A stretch of DNA of 7,795 nt. Origin: Hyphomicrobiales bacterium (GTDB lineage Bacteria; Pseudomonadota; Alphaproteobacteria; Rhizobiales; Aestuariivirgaceae). Under the pieces are notes generated by a model, which saw nothing but the letters and a program-made list of their open reading frames with translations, was not told the DNA's origin and made no database searches. The stretch covers positions 1 to 7,795 of the forward strand of contig JAIBJH010000119.1 of NCBI GenBank assembly GCA_020029455.1, written 5' to 3'. Of this stretch, positions 6,287 through 7,795 are shown piece after piece; the stretch's first letter is position 1, and each line of letters opens with the position of its first letter. The position numbers and the translations under genes are program-made.

Positions 6287-7395
6287 GCATGGTGCAGAGG
6301 TTCAGCGAAGACGAGCGGCTGGATTGGCTGCAACTGTCGCGCACCGAAGGCATTGGCCCCATTACTTTTCACAGATTGCTGGCACGCTTTGGAGGTGCTG
6401 CGGCAGCCTTGGCGGCGTTGCCGGAACTTTCAGCGCGCGGCGGCCGGAAAGCGGCGCCAAAGACTCCGAGACGGGCAACCGTCACCGAAGAACTTGAGCG
6501 GGCGTCACAATTCGGGGCGCAATACATCGCCTTTGGCGAAGCAGAGTATCCACCTTTCCTCGCGCAAATCCCCGATGCGCCTCCGCTTGTCTGTGTCGCG
6601 GGAAAATCAGAACTGCTGTCACTAGATGCCGTGGCAATTGTGGGTTCACGCAATGCCTCGGCGCTGGGCCGAAAATTCGCACGCATGCTCGCCGAACAAT
6701 TGGGAAAGGCCGGCTATCTGGTGGTGTCGGGGCTGGCGCGCGGCATCGATACGGCCGCTCATGAAGCCTCCCTGCCCAGTCAGACGGCAGCAATCGTGGC
6801 TGGAGGCATTGATCATTTCTACCCACCCGAGAACGAGACCCTACAAAAACAGATTGCCAAGGACCACGTGCTCATCAGTGAAATGCCTATGGGCACAATC
6901 CCTAAGGCCGAGCATTTCCCCCGGCGCAACCGCATCATTTCTGGCCTCTCCCGCGCGGTCATCGTTGTTGAGGCGGCGCTGCGGTCAGGCTCCCTCATCA
7001 CTGCGCGGATGGCGGCTGAGCAAGGGCGTGATGTTTTTGCAGTGCCCGGCTCTCCACTCGATCCACGTTGTGAGGGCGCCAACCGCCTGATCAGGGATGG
7101 CGCGGGTTTGTTGATGTCGGTCGATGATGTATTGGAAGCATTGCGCGAACCGGGACGTGCGCCACGAATGATGCTTAGGGAGCCAGAACAGAACCATCCT
7201 TCAACGGATGAGCTATCGGATGCCGAGCGTGATCATCTGCTGGGCCTACTCTCCCACGCACCCATTCATGTGGACGATTTGGCGCGAGAAGCGCGCCTAA
7301 CACCATCGGAGCTTGCCGCTTGCCTGCTTGAACTCGAGGTCGCGGGCCGGATTAGCAGAAGCGCGGGTGGAGGCGTGCAACTCGCTCCTGCCTAA
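6283..7395 (+). CDS. dprA: DNA processing protein DprA (Smf)
   Basis: DprA binds incoming single-stranded DNA and loads RecA during natural transformation; it is also common in bacteria not known to be competent. The 370-residue product has three parts. An N-terminal SAM-like helical region (about 10-65) contains the EGIGPITFHRLL segment. The central Rossmann-like DNA-binding core (about 78-285) carries VGSR (120-123), SGLARGID (149-156), FPRRNRIISGLS (212-223), the EAALRSGSLITA segment, and VPGS. A C-terminal winged-helix (DML1-like) domain (about 310-368) follows. The start is uncertain: GTG overlapping the plsY stop by 4 bases (GTGA) is given here, but the ATG two codons downstream (6289) is equally plausible, and neither has a clear ribosome binding site. 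The stop codon overlaps that of the convergent GST-like gene. topA, often the next gene in related genomes, is absent here. Confidence 0.97.
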   Translation: MSMVQRFSEDERLDWLQLSRTEGIGPITFHRLLARFGGAAAALAALPELSARGGRKAAPKTPRRATVTEELERASQFGAQYIAFGEAEYPPFLAQIPDAPPLVCVAGKSELLSLDAVAIVGSRNASALGRKFARMLAEQLGKAGYLVVSGLARGIDTAAHEASLPSQTAAIVAGGIDHFYPPENETLQKQIAKDHVLISEMPMGTIPKAEHFPRRNRIISGLSRAVIVVEAALRSGSLITARMAAEQGRDVFAVPGSPLDPRCEGANRLIRDGAGLLMSVDDVLEALREPGRAPRMMLREPEQNHPSTDELSDAERDHLLGLLSHAPIHVDDLAREARLTPSELAACLLELEVAGRISRSAGGGVQLAPA

Positions 7396-7795
7396 TCCAC
7401 TTCATCTTCCTCGATGATCCAGATTTCCTTGGCGGATTCCGCTTTCCACTGCTGGAAGGCGGGGGTGGCAAGGATGGCGTCCACATAGGCGCGCGATGAA
7501 CGTGACACAGGAATCGCGAAGGTATCGATGCGTGCCGCCACAGGTGAGAACATGGCATCAGCGGCGGTAAACTTGCCGAAGAGGAAAGGCCCACCCTTGC
7601 CATGAACTTTGCGGCACTGGGCCCAGATAGTATCGATGCACGCTATGTCCTTGGCAACACCTTCCGATATGCCGCCGGGCGGAAGCTTACTCGGGCGTCT
7701 CAGATTCATCGGGCAGGCATTGCGCAAGGCCTGAAAGCTGGAATGCATTTCCGCCGAAATGGAACGAGCGAGTGCCCGCGCCTTCTTGTTTTTTG
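7392..7795 (-). CDS. Glutathione S-transferase family protein, N-terminal part beyond window edge
   Basis: The frame is open from its TAG stop to the right edge, giving about the last 134 residues of a protein; the true start is outside. An internal methionine at 7748 is not the start, because in-frame upstream residues (ARALARSISAE) continue the family pattern. The segment ARSISAEMHSSFQALRNACPMNLRR is the helical linker region typical of a bacterial GST subgroup in COG0625. It is followed by FLFGKFTAADAMFSPVAARIDTF, the characteristic F-G-x-x-T-x-A-D motif and helix of the GST C-terminal domain, and a YVDAILATPAFQQWKAESAKE helix. The N-terminal thioredoxin-like, glutathione-binding domain is not visible, so catalytic type and substrate cannot be given. 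It ends with an acidic tail, IIEEDEVD. It converges on dprA with overlapping stops. Confidence 0.92.
   Translation of the reverse strand, partial: KNKKARALARSISAEMHSSFQALRNACPMNLRRPSKLPPGGISEGVAKDIACIDTIWAQCRKVHGKGGPFLFGKFTAADAMFSPVAARIDTFAIPVSRSSRAYVDAILATPAFQQWKAESAKEIWIIEEDEVD

Noticed and set aside
6132..6497. A 121-codon plus-strand frame across the plsY-dprA junction, considered as a small overlapping gene.
   Set aside because: Its sequence is rich in Arg, Ser and Trp without recognisable motif, and both overlapping frames are conserved genes.

Overview
This is a 7.8 kb piece of ordinary bacterial chromosome, most likely from an alphaproteobacterium near the Rhizobiales/Hyphomicrobiales. 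The evidence is the gene order ruvX–pyrB–pyrC–plsY–dprA, a RuvX with a short N-terminal extension before its GLDLGTKT motif, a PyrC of the degenerate kind seen beside pyrB in this group, a moderately GC-rich sequence with GC-rich third codon positions, and a candidate promoter resembling the rhizobial CTTGAC/CTATAT pattern. Genus and species cannot be named from this window. Coding density is very high: no gap between genes exceeds 62 bases, and I see no RNA gene, insertion sequence, phage gene or CRISPR array.

Left part (minus strand, 1-1905): a GNAT-family acetyltransferase is followed by gatC and then gatA, which runs off the left edge. GatC and GatA are two of the three subunits of the GatCAB amidotransferase, which makes correctly charged Gln-tRNA and/or Asn-tRNA by transamidation. 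GatB is not in the window.

Central part (plus strand, 1958-7395): six tightly packed genes in one direction, ruvX, an AEC-family permease, pyrB, pyrC, plsY and dprA. Three junctions are 4-base stop/start overlaps and one is a direct stop-start abutment. Only the 62-base gap before pyrB, which carries a strong ribosome binding site, breaks the packing. The genes cover unrelated housekeeping tasks: Holliday-junction/rRNA processing nuclease, small organic anion transport, pyrimidine synthesis, the first acylation of phospholipid synthesis, and loading of RecA on incoming single-stranded DNA.

Right edge (minus strand, 7392-7795): the 3' part of a glutathione S-transferase-like gene converges on dprA, with the two stop codons overlapping.

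I do not see a previously undescribed system. The points most worth checking are: the PyrC beside pyrB has lost most dihydroorotase metal ligands and is probably a non-catalytic partner of ATCase; ruvX may have a leaderless mRNA; a permease sits between ruvX and pyrB; and dprA and the GST gene share overlapping stop codons.
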